Below, piece by piece: positions 11,073-21,867 of a DNA stretch of 64,000 nucleotides. Source of the DNA: Odobenus rosmarus divergens. Lineage: Eukaryota > Chordata > Mammalia > Carnivora > Odobenidae. The stretch is from contig NW_004450477.1 in NCBI RefSeq assembly GCF_000321225.1, positions 2,148,096-2,212,095 of the forward strand, in the 5' to 3' direction. The position numbers were made by a program, and so were the translations under genes. A model generated the notes under the pieces. That model saw nothing but the letters and a program-made list of their open reading frames with translations. It did not search any database and was not told where the DNA came from. The first letter of the stretch is position 1. Each line of letters begins with the position of its first letter.

Positions 11073-11384
11073 AGTCTTCTATTTCATGGAGAAAAATGTT
11101 GAAGCTAAAAGGAGGAAAGGCAGCTCCACATATAGGAAGAAATAGTGGGTCCATAGACAAACTGGGGAGTAAGGAAGAGACCTAGTGGTCCACCAATAAC
11201 TATTTTCCTCTTCTTTCTTGAGAACCCCCAAGTTTTAGCTAGATGTAGGGTGACAAACTTTCCTGTTTGCCTCAAACTGAGAAGGTTCCCAGGATGCAGT
11301 ACATTTGGTGCTAAAACTGGAAAAGACCCAGGTAAGCTGGGATGAGTTGGTCACCTGAGGTAGGTCCTCGGCTATTTGAGATGA

Positions 11385-11785
11385 AAATGATCATTTTCCA
11401 GCCTCTTTTTCAGCTAGATGTGGCTCTGTGATTAAGTTATGACCAATGAAATAAAAACAAAGGTGATAATCTGCACTTTCTGATTTGTTCACATTAAAAG
11501 AAAGAGCATGCCCTTCCCTTCCTTCCGTTTTGTTTTCCCATTGGCTCAAATGAAGAAGAGAGAAAGAGCAGGTAAAGCCATCTTAAACTGTGAGGTCAAA
11601 GGCACCTGTTAAGAATGCCAGAACAACAGGAGAGGAGGACGCAGAATCCCTGATGATTATGAAGCTGCCATCATAACCAGAGATACCTACCCAGCTTTTA
11701 TGTGAGAGAGAAATAAACTATTTTTTGCTTAAGCCCCTGTGCTTTAGGCCTCCTTTTACAGCTGCCTACCTAATATAAGAGTTCA
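11385..11785 (+). mobile_element. ancient interspersed repeat, family not assigned
   Basis: Contains GTGGCTCTGTGATTAAGTTATGACC, a GAAGCTGCCATCATAACC phrase, then GAGAGAGAAATAAACTATTT (AATAAA signal) and a TTAAGCCCCTGTG...CCTAATATA end. That layout recalls old mammalian LTR-like repeats ending in TAAGCCACTG. The stretch at 21868-22280 has a similar end. Family uncertain. Confidence 0.45.
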
Positions 11786-12845
11786 ACTGGGTAAGCTACA
11801 TAATTTCAACGGGTTTAAATGGGTTTTTGATCTTCAAAAGAGGGAAGAAAGCATGAGTCCATAAACCCTAAACTGGTGAGTTTGATGACAGTCTTGGGTC
11901 ATTTTCTGGAGTGAATTAATAAAAGGATGTTGGTGAGTCACTTCGAAAGATAGCAGAGATTGCTAGGTTCTGAAATGGTTGCACCAAGAACAAGTCTTGT
12001 TGAACTTGTCTTGGTTTCACTCTTTTGAGATGGTTGCTATACTGGTAGGTAGGCAGAGCATGTACTTGTGACAAGGTTACTGACAAGAATATACATGATA
12101 TCCATGCAGACTTGTTCTGAGTACAAATACAACGAAGGCAGATTAATAACTGGTTGAACAATCATACCCAAAGGATATTGAGTAGTGCATCCACATCAAC
12201 TTGGAAGGAAATTTTAAGACAGAAGCCTTGATCTAGCTAAATAGTTTGTCAGTGATTTGGAGTGATAGATAGCAAAGTACTCATCAAATGTGCAAATGAC
12301 AAGGAAAAGAATAAATACTGATGAAGACAGAATCAGGACTAAAAGCTCTTGTTGGCTTGAATGGCAGGATTAAACTAATAAAGTGAGGTGATAAATGTGT
12401 GTTCATGCACTCAGATTTTTTTTTAAGCACATCTAATAAGATAAGAAATGGGAGACATGTGAATGAGTGTTATTTGTGGAAAAGAATTGGAATGTTTTAG
12501 ATGATGGCTCAAAATGAGTCTATGGGCAAAGCTGGAGCAGTTCTGACTGACTGCATTAATGGAGTGACAGGGTCTGCCATGAAGAGTAGGTGGGTGGTCA
12601 TGGCTCCGCTAGCAGCATTCTAAGTGACAATTCTCATACTACAATGTGAAAGATAGAGAGGCACAGCTTAAGGAGGTGGGGGAGACATGAAACTGACCTC
12701 AAATATTGGAGGGCTCTCCTGGGGGCACTCTAACTCTAGTCTCTCACTCTGATGCTCACATTTTCTTCCTCTGTTTTATCTGACTATCCACCTGCTCCTG
12801 ACCTTCAACTTGGCACTCTGTTCCTGCTGCTTCTCTTCACGTATA
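11786..12845. other. no recognisable feature
   Basis: Mixed-composition sequence without a recognised repeat. The 81-codon minus-strand frame at 11916-12161 has no supporting evidence. Confidence 0.4.
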
Positions 12846-13022
12846 TTTTTTAAAACTTTCATTTATTTATTTTAGAGAGGAAGGAGGGGCAAATGGAGAG
12901 GGAGAGAGACTCCAAGCCAACTCCACACTGAGCACTGAGCCTGATTGGGGGCTCGAGCTCGCAAGCCTGAGATCATGACTTGAGAATCGGACGCTCAACT
13001 GACTGTGCCACCCAGACGCCCC
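12846..13022 (-). mobile_element. CAN SINE, diverged
   Basis: TTTAAAACTTTCATTTATTT, GGGGCTCGAGCTCGCAAGCC and CAACTGACTGTGCCACCCAG ending GACGCCCC. Flanks CTTCACGTATATT and TCTTCACATGTT are a possible degraded target duplication. Confidence 0.88.
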
Positions 13023-13429
13023 ATATCTTCACATGTTCATTCTTCCTGGGGCTCTCTGCCTTGGGAACGCTCTCTTTCTGACCCAAGACCTTGACCTCAA
13101 GGAGATTGAAGGGACACAAGGGTGGAGGAGCTAAAGGTGAGCAGTGGGAATGATTATGCCCCAAGCATTTCCTCTGAAGGAGGTGTCTTTTTACATTGTG
13201 AGCTGCATCAAAAAGATAGTCAAAAGTAGCAACTTTTTAATAGGTTCTTTTCTCTGAATTGTAGAAGTTGCTGTGAGTCTGAGGACTAATGGGTATTATA
13301 AGGGCACTATGATGAACTGTATACCTTAAATAGCTCTCCCAAAGAAACAACTAAAACTGCTGAATAAAATTTTTTAAAAACATGTATTCATAAATGCATC
13401 ACTGAAATTGCAGTAAAAAAGCCTCACAA
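13023..13429. other. no recognisable feature
   Basis: Unique-looking sequence up to the next SINE. No coding or repeat signal recognised. Confidence 0.4.
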
Positions 13430-13631
13430 CGGGGCACCTGGGTGGCTCAGTCGTTAAGCGTCTGCCTTCGGCTCAGGTCATGATTCCAGGGTCCTGGGAT
13501 CGAGCCCCGCATCGGGCTCCCTGCTGGGTGGGAAGCCTGCTTCTCCCTTTCCCACTCCCCCTGCTTGTGTTCCCTCTCTTGCTGTGTCTCTCTCTGTCAA
13601 ATAAATAAATAAAGTCCTTAGGAAAAAAAAA
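13430..13631 (+). mobile_element. CAN SINE (TCGTTAAGCGTCTGCC type)
   Basis: Complete copy with CTCCCCCTGCTTGTGTTCCC body. Perfect 15-bp target duplication AAAAAAGCCTCACAA at 13415-13429 and 13632-13646. Near-identical to the copy at 13917-14110, so a younger subfamily. Confidence 0.97.
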
Positions 13632-13916
13632 AAAAAAGCCTCACAAGCCAAAAAGGAAATGAAAGTTGAAATCCAGATAGGAAAAATAACCCTGAGGTTG
13701 GCTTTCACCTTGCGGCCATCTGCCCAACCCTAGTGACCTTGAGCTTTCCTTCAGTAACCCTTCAGGGTACAAAAATCAGAAGCTAACGTCCAAGGCCAGC
13801 CCAAAGTGCAGAATCTAGAATGATACCCTGTATAAAGCTGGGAACCCCAAGGACTATAGTACCAATGTAATGACAAATGACAAATTAATTTGCTCTGATG
13901 AAAATGACAACAAGGG

Positions 13917-14110
13917 GGCGCCTGGGTGGCTCAGTCGTTAAGCGTCTGCCTTCGGCTCAGGTCATGATCCCAGGGTCCTGGGATTGAGCCCTGCATCAGG
14001 CTCCCTGCTCCGTGGGAGGCCTGCTTTTCCCTCTCCCACTCCCCCTGCTTGTTTTCCCTCTCTCCCTGTGTCTCTCTCTGTCAAATAAATAAATAAAATC
14101 TTTAAAAAAG
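13917..14110 (+). mobile_element. CAN SINE (TCGTTAAGCGTCTGCC type)
   Basis: Complete copy. Perfect 16-bp target duplication AAAATGACAACAAGGG at 13901-13916 and 14111-14126. Confidence 0.97.
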
Positions 14111-14580
14111 AAAATGACAACAAGGGAACTCGCTGTAGTGACTTCAGCATTAGATGGAGCGGGGAAAATCTGCCCCAGTAACATGTCACATCCTCAGGAG
14201 GCCTCCTATAAGTTTTGGCCTCAATTCCAACTACCTACCGGGTTTTAAAAACCTCAGTCTAAAAGGTTAAAGTAACCGTGGGCACGCAGAGAAGCATGCC
14301 AAATCTCTTAGGAAAGAACATACCTGAAAGTCAGGCCTTAAAGAATTTCCACAGATTAAGTTCCAAAGAACAGGAGTTTTCTGGCAAGTATTACATAGCA
14401 GACAAGAAAACAAGGCAACACGAGTGAGAGCAGACAGCAGACTCACTCTATAAAAATTACATTAAGTGGAATTATAAGATACTAAATATAAAATAAGTTT
14501 GCTTAATTTGTATATAGAAATAAAATAGGGAGGCAAACTATGCTTAGAGAGAAAGAGCTAACTGAAAATAACCAAGCATA

Positions 14581-14692
14581 TGGGGTGCCTGACTGGCTCA
14601 GTCGGTGGAGCATTTGACTCTGGATCTCGGGGTTGTAAGTTCAAGCCCCACACTGAGTATAGAGATTACTTAAAAAAATCTTAAAAGAAAAG
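14581..14692 (+). mobile_element. short-type CAN SINE in L1
   Basis: Head GGGGTGCCTGACTGGCTCAG, tail TTACTTAAAAAAATCTTAAAAG, no pyrimidine body. Perfect 11-bp flank AACCAAGCATA at 14570-14580 and 14693-14703. Confidence 0.92.
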
Positions 14693-15418
14693 AACCAAGC
14701 ATAATTTTACAGGACCAAAAAAGTAAATGACACTATTAATCAACTAGACCTAATAAATATATACAGAACATTCCATCCAATAACAACAGAATATACATTC
14801 TTCTCAAGTGTACATGGGACATTCTCCAAATAGAACATATGCTAGGACATAAAACAAGTCCCAGTAAATTTAGAAGTCAGTATTAAAATCATTGTGTGTG
14901 TATATATATATCTGACCACTATGGAACAAAATTAGAAATCAATAACAGAAGAAATTTAGCATATTCACAAATATATGGAAATTAAATAATATACTCCTAA
15001 ATAACCAAAGGATCAAAAAAGAGATCACAAGGGAAATTAAAAAATACTTTGACATGAATCAAAATGAAACACAACATACCAAGGCTTATGGGATGTAGCA
15101 AGAGCAGGGCTTAGAGGGAAATTTATACCTACAAATGCCTGTATTTTAAAAAGAAGAAAAATCCCAAATCAAGAGCCTAAACTTCTACCCTAAGAAACTA
15201 GGGGAAAAAAAAAGAGAGAGCACATTAAACACAAAGCAAGCAAAGGAACAAAATCATAAAGACTAGCAAGGAAATAAAACAGAGGAAAAAAAACCCAATA
15301 GATAAAATTAATGAAACTGAAAGTTTCACTGTTTGAAAAGATAAAAAATTGACACAACTTCAGCTAGACTGACAAAGAAAAAAAGAGATTCAAATTGCTA
15401 AAATCAAGAATGAAATTG

Positions 15419-15611
15419 GGGCTCCTGGGTGGCTCAGTCGGTTAAGCATCTGACTCTTAATTTCAGCTCAGGTCATCATCTCAGGGTTGTGAGTTTGAGC
15501 CCCATGTCAGGCTTCATGCTGGGTGTGGAGCCTGCTTAAGATTCTCTCTGTCCCTTTCCCTCTGCTCCTCCCCACCTGCTCACACACTCAAGAAAGAAAG
15601 AAAGAAAGAAA
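15419..15611 (+). mobile_element. CAN SINE with (GAAA)n tail, host of a second SINE
   Basis: GGGCTCCTGGGTGGCTCAGTCGG head; its tail is (AAAG)n at 15591-15612. A short-type SINE follows immediately, apparently inserted in that tail. The L1 target word AGAATGAAATTG before it resumes as AGAATGAAAGAG after the second SINE. Confidence 0.93.
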
Positions 15612-15715
15612 GAGGGGTGCCTGGCTGGCTCAGTCAGTAGAACATGCAACTCTTGATTTCGGGGTCATGAATTAGAGCCCCATGTTGGCTGTAGAGATTA
15701 CTTAATTAAAAAAAA
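15612..15715 (+). mobile_element. short-type CAN SINE nested in a SINE tail
   Basis: GGGTGCCTGGCTGGCTCAGTC to TTACTTAATTAAAAAAAAAAG. It sits directly on the (GAAA)n tail of the previous copy, same orientation. Confidence 0.9.
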
Positions 15716-16325
15716 AAGAATGAAAGAGGAAATATCACTTCTAACCTCTTAGAAATAAAAAGCACTATGGGGAAATACTATGTATGCCAACAAATCACAC
15801 ACTCTAAATGAAGAACAAATTACTAGAAAGACACAAATTACCAAAAGTGACTCAAAAAAAAAAAAAAAGAGAGAAAATCTGAATAGATCTATAAGAAGTA
15901 AGGATATTGCATGAGCAATAATAAAAAACTTCCTTCCATGAAGCAAAACTCAAGCTCATATGGCTTCACTAGTGAATTATACTAAACTTTAAGGAAGAAT
16001 TAACACCAGTCCCCCTTACAAACTCTTCCCCAAAAATAGAACAGATGGGTCTACTTACCAACTCATTCTATGAGGCCAGTATTACCCTCATACCATTAGA
16101 CAAAGATATCATAAGAAAATCACAGATCAAAATCCCTTATGAGGGGAGACTCAAACCACATGATCATCTCAACAGAGGCAGGAAGGCATTTGACAAAATC
16201 CAATATTATTTCATGGAAAAACACTCAACAAACTAGAGATGAAAGAAAAAATCCTCAATTTGTTAAAGGCCATCTATAAAAAATACATAGCCAAGAACAT
16301 ACTTCTACTTGGTTGGTTTTCAAAA

Positions 16326-16549
16326 GCTTTTTGTTCTAGTCAACAATAGTTTTTTTTTAGATTTTATTTTTAAGTAGTCTCAACACCCAACATGAGGCTT
16401 GAACTCACAATCCTGAGATCAAAAGTTGCATGTTCTACCTAGTCAATGCCCGTAGTCAATAATATTTTGATTCAAGTTTTATTTCTATACACTTCCTCAG
16501 AATCTTACATTTCCTAGTTTCTTTCTTTCTGGAGTATATATTATTTCTA
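16326..16549 (-). repeat. copy 2 of an inverted duplication (partner 9851-10083)
   Basis: Reverse complement matches 9851-10083, including GTAAGATTCTGAGG, AAACTTGAATCAAAATATT and a nested short SINE flanked by TTGACTA words. It lies exactly between the end of the plus-strand L1 text and an antisense L1 piece, i.e. at a rearrangement junction. Confidence 0.9.
16350..16452 (-). mobile_element. short-type CAN SINE inside the inverted duplication
   Basis: T-run, GATTTTATTTTTAAGTAGTC, CAACACCCAACATGAGGCTTG, ending near TACCTAGTCAATGCCCG with a decayed head. It is the orthologous insertion of the SINE at 9948-10060, since TAGTCAACAATA and TAGTCAATAATA flank it. Confidence 0.88.
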
Positions 16550-16730
16550 TTGAGATGATCATGTGGTTTTTGTCCCTTATTCTGTTAACATAGTCTATTA
16601 CATTGTTTGGTTTTCGTATGTTAAGCCAAACTTGCATTCCTGTGATAAATCCCCCTTGGTCTTGGTGTACAATCCTTTTTATATGCTGCTTAATTCAGTT
16701 TGCTAGTATTTTGATGATGATATTTGAGTC
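16546..16730 (-). mobile_element. inverted L1 ORF2 piece
   Basis: Antisense ORF2 text: TGAGATGATCATGTGGTTTT, TCCCTTATTCTGTTAACATAG, AAACTTGCATTCCTGTGATA, CCCCTTGGTCTTGGTGTAC. It matches the part of ORF2 missing from the plus-strand L1 near 16150 and overlaps it by the ACATGATCATCTCAA word at 16158-16172. Confidence 0.8.
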
Positions 16731-16828
16731 TGCTTGGGATTTTCTCTCTCCTTCTCCCTCTGCCCGTCCTCCCGCTCATGTGCGCTCTCTCTCTCTCTCA
16801 AATAAATAAGTAAATAAAATCTTAAAAA
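16731..16828 (+). mobile_element. 5'-truncated CAN SINE
   Basis: Only the 3' half is present: TCTGCTTGGGATTTTCTCTC, pyrimidine body, AAATAAATAAGTAAATAAAATC. No head and no target duplication visible. It abuts the inverted L1 piece. Confidence 0.88.
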
Positions 16829-16836
16829 AGAAAAAA

Positions 16837-17030
16837 AAGGGCACCTGGGTGGCTCAGTTGGTTAGGCGACTGCCTTCGGCACAGGTCATGATCCTGGAGT
16901 CCTGGGATCGAGTCCCGCATCTGGCTCCCTGCTCAGCGGGGAGTCTGCTTCTCCCTCTTACCCTCCCCCCCTCATGCTCTCTCTCTATCTCATTCTATCT
17001 CTCAAATAAATAAAATCTTTAAAAAAAAAA
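16837..17030 (+). mobile_element. CAN SINE
   Basis: GGGCACCTGGGTGGCTCAGTTGG head to AAATAAATAAAATC and an A-run. Inserted in the A-rich tail of the truncated SINE: AAAAAAGAAAAAAAAG-like words flank both sides. Confidence 0.95.
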
Positions 17031-17314
17031 AAAAGAAAAAAAAGAACTCAGAATGGATCTGAGACCTAAATGTAAAAGTTATATAAAATTCTAAAAGGAA
17101 ACATAGGAGCAAGTCTTTATGACCTTGGATTGAGCAATCATTTCTTGGATATGGCATGAAAATCACAAGTGACAACAGAAAAAGTAGATAAATTAGACCT
17201 CATCAAAACTAAAAAATGTGCTTCGGTGGACACCATCAAGAAAGTTAAAAGATAACCCACAGAATGGGAGAAAATATTTGTAAATATTATATCTGAAAAT
17301 GGTCTTATATCCAG

Positions 17315-17430
17315 GGGCACCTGGCTGGCTCATTTGGTAGCACATGCAACTCTTGATCTCAGGGTTGTGAGTTTGAGCCCCACGCTGGATGTAGAGATTG
17401 CTTAAAAATAAAATCTTTAGAAGAAAAAAG
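17315..17430 (+). mobile_element. short-type CAN SINE in L1
   Basis: GGGCACCTGGCTGGCTCATTTGG to TTGCTTAAAAATAAAATC. Flanks GGTCTTATATCCAG (17301-17314) and GGTCTTGTATCCAG (17431-17444) form a 14-bp target duplication with one mismatch. Confidence 0.93.
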
Positions 17431-17693
17431 GGTCTTGTATCCAGAATATATAAAATCTCTTACAACTCAGTAATAACAAGGCAGATAACCCAATTTTTAA
17501 AATGGACAAGGAGAAAGAAAATGTACAAGGGATTTGACTAGAGATGTCTTCAGAGAGAAGTACATCAATAAAATTACCAGTAAATCTAAGTACTGTTAAC
17601 CTTTCTAGAACAAATAAAAATAGTGTATATAATGTCCAAACTACCAGACAGGTAAAAATAAAATGAAGGGAGAAAAAGCAGAATGAATTTTTT

Positions 17694-17879
17694 TTTTTAA
17701 TTTTATTTATTTATTTGACAGAGAGAGAGCACAAGTAGGCAGAGAGGCAGGCAGAGGGAGAGGGAGAAGCAGGCTCTCCGCTGAGCAGAGAGCCAGACGT
17801 GGGGCTTGATCCCAGGACCCTGGGATCATGACCTGAGCCAAAGGCAGACGCTTAATGACTGAGCCACCCAGGCACCCCC
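17694..17879 (-). mobile_element. CAN SINE
   Basis: TTATTTATTTATTTGACAGAG to ATGACTGAGCCACCCAGGCA. Target duplication AGAATGAATTTTTT at 17680-17693 and 17880-17893. Confidence 0.96.
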
Positions 17880-18235
17880 AGAATGAATTTTTTAAAAGGC
17901 AAAAAAGGACACAAGAAACAAAAGCAGAAAGGACAGATAGGAAGTATAAAATAATAAAAGAAAGAAAGTATGAAATAAACAGCAGAAACAAGTTCAAATA
18001 GAATTCTAAATAGAATGTACTCAGTTTTAAAGACAAATTTAGTTGCACAGATTTTAAAAATCTAGTTATGTGTCATTTTCAAAAGATATAACTAAAACAG
18101 AGAGTTGAAAATGGAAAGATAGGAAAAAATGCCAAAAACAGAAAAATAGGTAGTGTAACTATATTAACATCAGAAAAAATAGATGTTAAGGTGAAACTAA
18201 AGGACACAGATTTTCCTGTCAATGTGAAGAAGAAA

Positions 18236-20094
18236 TTTCTAAGGGAGTCAAACAAAAGTGGAATGAGAGACCTGTGGAGTCCCTGAATTCCCCATCCCTG
18301 GAAAAATTCAAATCTGAGGTGATGACCACTTGATCAGTGGGTCCGTGGGGGACATTAAGCCACCACAGAAAGGTTGGGACTTAATGACCGTATAGTTCCT
18401 CTCTATCCTGAAATCCTAATATTTTATCTCATTTTCCCATGGTCTTTCAACTTGTTTCATCCTCTCAAGGCTAGCTGATTTTCTGATTAGTCATGCATCA
18501 GAAGGAAATTCTGATGTTCCCATTTCATTACAAAGTCTCATCTTTAAAGTAACAAGTCTTGTGCACCTGTGTGTATACGTAAGACGGTGATTTCTGTGTG
18601 TGTTGGAATGTGTATGTACTCACACGTCCACTGTTAGGACTTCAGTTTCCTCTGCTTTAAGATTTGTCTTCTGACTATTTGTCTGAGAAAACCTCCCAAA
18701 GGGAAATTTTAATGTCATGTATCATCTAATTAAGTCAACAACAGTTAGTAGTCGCAGTTACTAACAGATAAGCCAAGAAAGATAAACACTGCAAGGCCTT
18801 CCGAACAGAGCAGTATCTTCCCAGGGTGGGGTGGGTGGCAACTACTTGGCAATAGCAGTCAGCTGTTCTTTTGCAATACAGATCCTCAGGTTTTTAACTG
18901 CCAGATCAAGATCTATCAAAAAAAAAAAAAAATCTCAAAGAATTTTTTGGAAGGTCTCCGGGGCTGGGAGTGGAGAAAGCCAGCTCTACCTGCTCCAAGA
19001 TATTCCAAGGGTGGGACCCAGAGAGTTGTATTTTTCCCAAGCATCTCCAGAGGATTCTGAATCACACTAGGATTGAGAAACATGAATTTAAGGTATCTCA
19101 AGGCCTTTTCATAAAAGAAGTAAGCTCTTTTCCCAGGCTTTTAAATACCAATTTCTCTAGAATATTCCTTGATCGTTTTCTTTTATTGGAGACACAGAGA
19201 TTATAAAGACATTCAGAGGTAGTATCCTCACCTTTATTCATTTTGGGGGGCGGAAACCATCTCAGGTCTTTGTTTTCAGTCAGATTTCATTTATTCTTAT
19301 CTACTTTGAAAGGAGATCATGTCATTATTCACTGTGATGGCAAGAATCTGGCCTTCATGGTCTAAGTGATCTAGGAATATACCCACAAGAAAAAGACAAA
19401 AGTGCTCATGGTTTTATTTTCTTTGCTGGTATAGATACCTAGGTAAGGGAATGTGGGTTCTATGACCTTAAAGAAAGTATAATAGTCTCAAGAGGACAGA
19501 CCGAACTAGCAAAAAGCTCATTGTAGATGTGACCACGCTGCAGGACAAGCCAAAAAGAGGAAATGAAAAAAAAATTTTCAACTTCTATAGTCGTTTGCTA
19601 AATAAGTGGCCTGTCATAATACGATTTGAAATATTTATTTTAAATTATTTTTTCACGATAGTAATGGGGAAGGATTAGTAGAAAAGGTAACTAAGTTTTA
19701 GCAAAAAGAGGCAACACAACAAAGGAATGGCTAACTTTGTTCCCTTGTCACAAAGTCACAAAATTTAATATTTTTACCAGAAGGTGCAAAAATAGACTTT
19801 ACTAAACACAATCTCATCAGACACAAAATAAATGTCTGAATCCAATTTGGCTCATTATGAATTCATTATGTAAGAGCCATTTAAGAATTCATTCTTCAGC
19901 TAGACTGCAAGTGTTCTCCTATAGATTAAAGTTCTCTGAGAAATAATTGTGTTCCTTTCATATGTACCACACATGTCTTGAGCACTGCTGACCATGTAAT
20001 AGGATATCAAAAAAAATGCCTGTTGGTTAAATAATTGATGCTTTTCAAAAAGCATTCACTGTGAACTCACACATCCTAATGAAATTTCAGTGCA
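18236..20094. other. no recognisable feature
   Basis: Longest repeat-poor stretch in the left third. Short frames at 18831-19206 have no support. Nothing recognised as coding, RNA or repeat, apart from an A-run at 18918-18931. Confidence 0.4.
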
Positions 20095-20660
20095 CTAAGT
20101 TAAAGATAAAATTCTTAAAAGCTTCCTGAGAGCAAAAACAACTCATTTGCAGAGAAGGGAATCATTGGCTTTCAGATTCTCCAACCTAGGCTGGAATACA
20201 ATGGAACAATGCCTTCAAAATGTGAACTGAAAGTGGCTTGGAACATAGAATTCTAAACCTAGCCAATTTATCAGTCTGCAAGTCAGCCTGAACAAACTCA
20301 ATATTTACCTTCCTTTCTGGGGAAAAAAAAAAATCACTTGAGTATATGCTCTAAGAAAATGAAAATAGAAATAGAAAAAGATGAAGATATGGAATCCAAG
20401 AAAGAAAGGCCACAACTCAGTATAGCAATAAAAAGAATCCTTAGGCTGTTGGCTGGGCAGCAGGTAAAAAAGCAACTGGTTCAAAGTAAAATACATAGTC
20501 AGAAGACTTGCAGATGAATGTATTTGATAAGAAAATGGGTTTGCTTCAACAAATAACATGACTTAAGAGTTGTATGAACTTAGTGAAAGAGTGAAGGTGA
20601 TTGTTTCCTCTGTCAACAAGAAAAGACTAAGGCAAACAGAAACTCGCTGAAAAATGAAAA
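20095..20660 (+). mobile_element. L1/HAL1 ORF1-like fragment
   Basis: TTAAAAGCTTCCTGAGAGC, ACAACTCATTTGCAGAGAAG, AGAATTCTAAACCTAGCCAATT and TTATCAGTCTGCAAGTC follow the order of a HAL1-type ORF1 3' region. Strongly diverged; no intact frame. Confidence 0.55.
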
Positions 20661-20735
20661 CCTCTACAACAAAATCATGGCCTCTATAAAATAAATCACA
20701 TGTAGCATGATTCTGAATAGCATATAGAGTTTAAA

Positions 20736-20923
20736 TTTTTTTTTTAAAGATTTTTTTAATTTATTTATTCATGAGAGACAGAGAGAGAGAAAGAGAGAGA
20801 GGCAGAGGGAGAAGCAGGCTCCCAAGGAGCAGGGAGCCCGATGCGGGACTCGATCCCAGGACCCCGGGATCACGACCTGAGCCGAAGGCAGACGCTTAAC
20901 CATCTGAGCCACCCAGGCGCCCC
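20736..20923 (-). mobile_element. CAN SINE (CTCCCAAGGAGCAGGGAGCC type), young
   Basis: TTATTTATTCATGAGAGACAG to ACCATCTGAGCCACCCAGGC. Perfect 18-bp target duplication TAGCATATAGAGTTTAAA at 20718-20735 and 20924-20941. Shares its diagnostic middle with the copy at 35390-35582. Confidence 0.97.
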
Positions 20924-21017
20924 TAGCATATAGAGTTTAAAGAGTGATAAACCATTCAATCTTGGTATTGGAAATATTCATTTTGGACCTATACATATTT
21001 AGGAAAAGACTTTCATT

Positions 21018-21197
21018 TCTTTTTTTAAAAATTACTATTATTATTACTTATTATTATTATTGTTATTATTATTATTATTATTATTTTAAATAGGCTTGTA
21101 GAGCCCAACGCGGGGCTTAAACTCATGACCCTGAGATCAAGATCCAAGTTGAGATCAAGAGTCAGATGCCCAAATAACTGAGCCACCCAGGCAACCC
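21018..21197 (-). mobile_element. CAN SINE, diverged, with (TTA)n tail
   Basis: AACGCGGGGCTTAAACTCATG and AATAACTGAGCCACCCAGGC mark the head half. Flanks CATTTCTT and CATTTCCT are a short degraded duplication. Confidence 0.85.
21033..21084. repeat. (ATT)n microsatellite in a SINE tail
   Basis: TTATTATTATTATT with one TTG interruption; probably expanded from the SINE A/T tail. Confidence 0.9.
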
Positions 21198-21624
21198 CAT
21201 TTCCTTCTCTACAAGTCCAACTACATTTCTTGATTCTGCAGAAAATAACATCTACATTGATTAGAGTATTTTAAGTGTTCCTTACTGGATTTTAGCTTTT
21301 TTGACTCAGCTTGTATACAACACATAGAAGACTTAATTATAATTCCAAAACAGAAGGGAAATGTTATGAAACTTCACAATGTATGAGTTATGAGATAGAA
21401 GGGGAAGAGAGGGTATGAAGGGGTATGAAAGTGTAAGGGTGTACATATCCTCGCTTTTTATAATGAGGGCTTGAAGATACTAGCTAAATTTGAATACTTT
21501 AGGCACTATCCAAAGTTGAATGAGAAAGTATTTTCTCTCTATAAAGTTATAAAGTAGAACTACTCATAATACAACTAACAAAATTTTGAGAAAAGGAGGG
21601 AATCAGAGGTAGTGTGAATGAGCT
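21198..21624. other. no recognisable feature
   Basis: AT-rich non-coding sequence. A GGGTATGAAGGGGTATGAAAG direct repeat near 21411 is trivial. Confidence 0.35.
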
Positions 21625-21635
21625 CAATTCCTTAT

Positions 21636-21830
21636 CTTTTTGCTTAAAAATATTTATTTATTTGACAGAGAGAGAGAGAGAGCACAAGTAGGCAGAGAGG
21701 CAGGCAGAGGGAGAGGGAGAAACAGGCTCCCCACTGAGGAAGGAGCCTGATGCAGGACCTGATCCCAGGACCCTGGGAACATGACCTGAGCCAAAGGCAG
21801 ATACTTAACCTACTGAGCCACCCACCATCA
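21636..21830 (-). mobile_element. CAN SINE
   Basis: TATTTATTTATTTGACAGAG to CCTACTGAGCCACCCACC; the last head bases are lost. CAATTCCTTA flanks both sides (21625 and 21831). Confidence 0.93.
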
Positions 21831-21867
21831 CAATTCCTTATTGTTGCTAAGTGGGAATCAATAGACA

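Larger units (their letters stand above)
14300..16310 (+). mobile_element. old L1 (5' part and ORF2), degenerate and rearranged
   Basis: GACTCACTCTATAAAAATTAC at 14441 marks the 5' part. ORF2 endonuclease-region phrases follow: ACCTAATAAATATATACAGAAC at 14748, ACATTCTTCTCAAGTGTACATG at 14797, TTAGAAATCAATAACAGAAG at 14932 and GGCTTAGAGGGAAATTTATACC at 15111. RT-side text runs from ATAGAACAGATGGGTCTACTT at 16036 to CTCAACAAACTAGAGATG at 16225. About 200 bases of RT-region sequence expected between 16146 and 16155 are missing here and appear inverted at 16546-16730. Confidence 0.8.
17041..18235 (+). mobile_element. L1 ORF2 fragments, degenerate
   Basis: ORF2 3' text: AATTAGACCTCATCAAAACT at 17191, GACACCATCAAGAAAGTTAAAAG at 17230, CACAGAATGGGAGAAAATATTTG at 17259. 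Text near 18110-18230 (CTATATTAACATCAG) resembles an earlier ORF2 part, so this may be two fragments. Frames are broken. Confidence 0.65.

Noticed and set aside
20318..20331. A-run and other homopolymers as possible retrocopy tails
   Set aside because: No target duplication or upstream gene-like sequence; the surrounding text is L1/HAL1-like.
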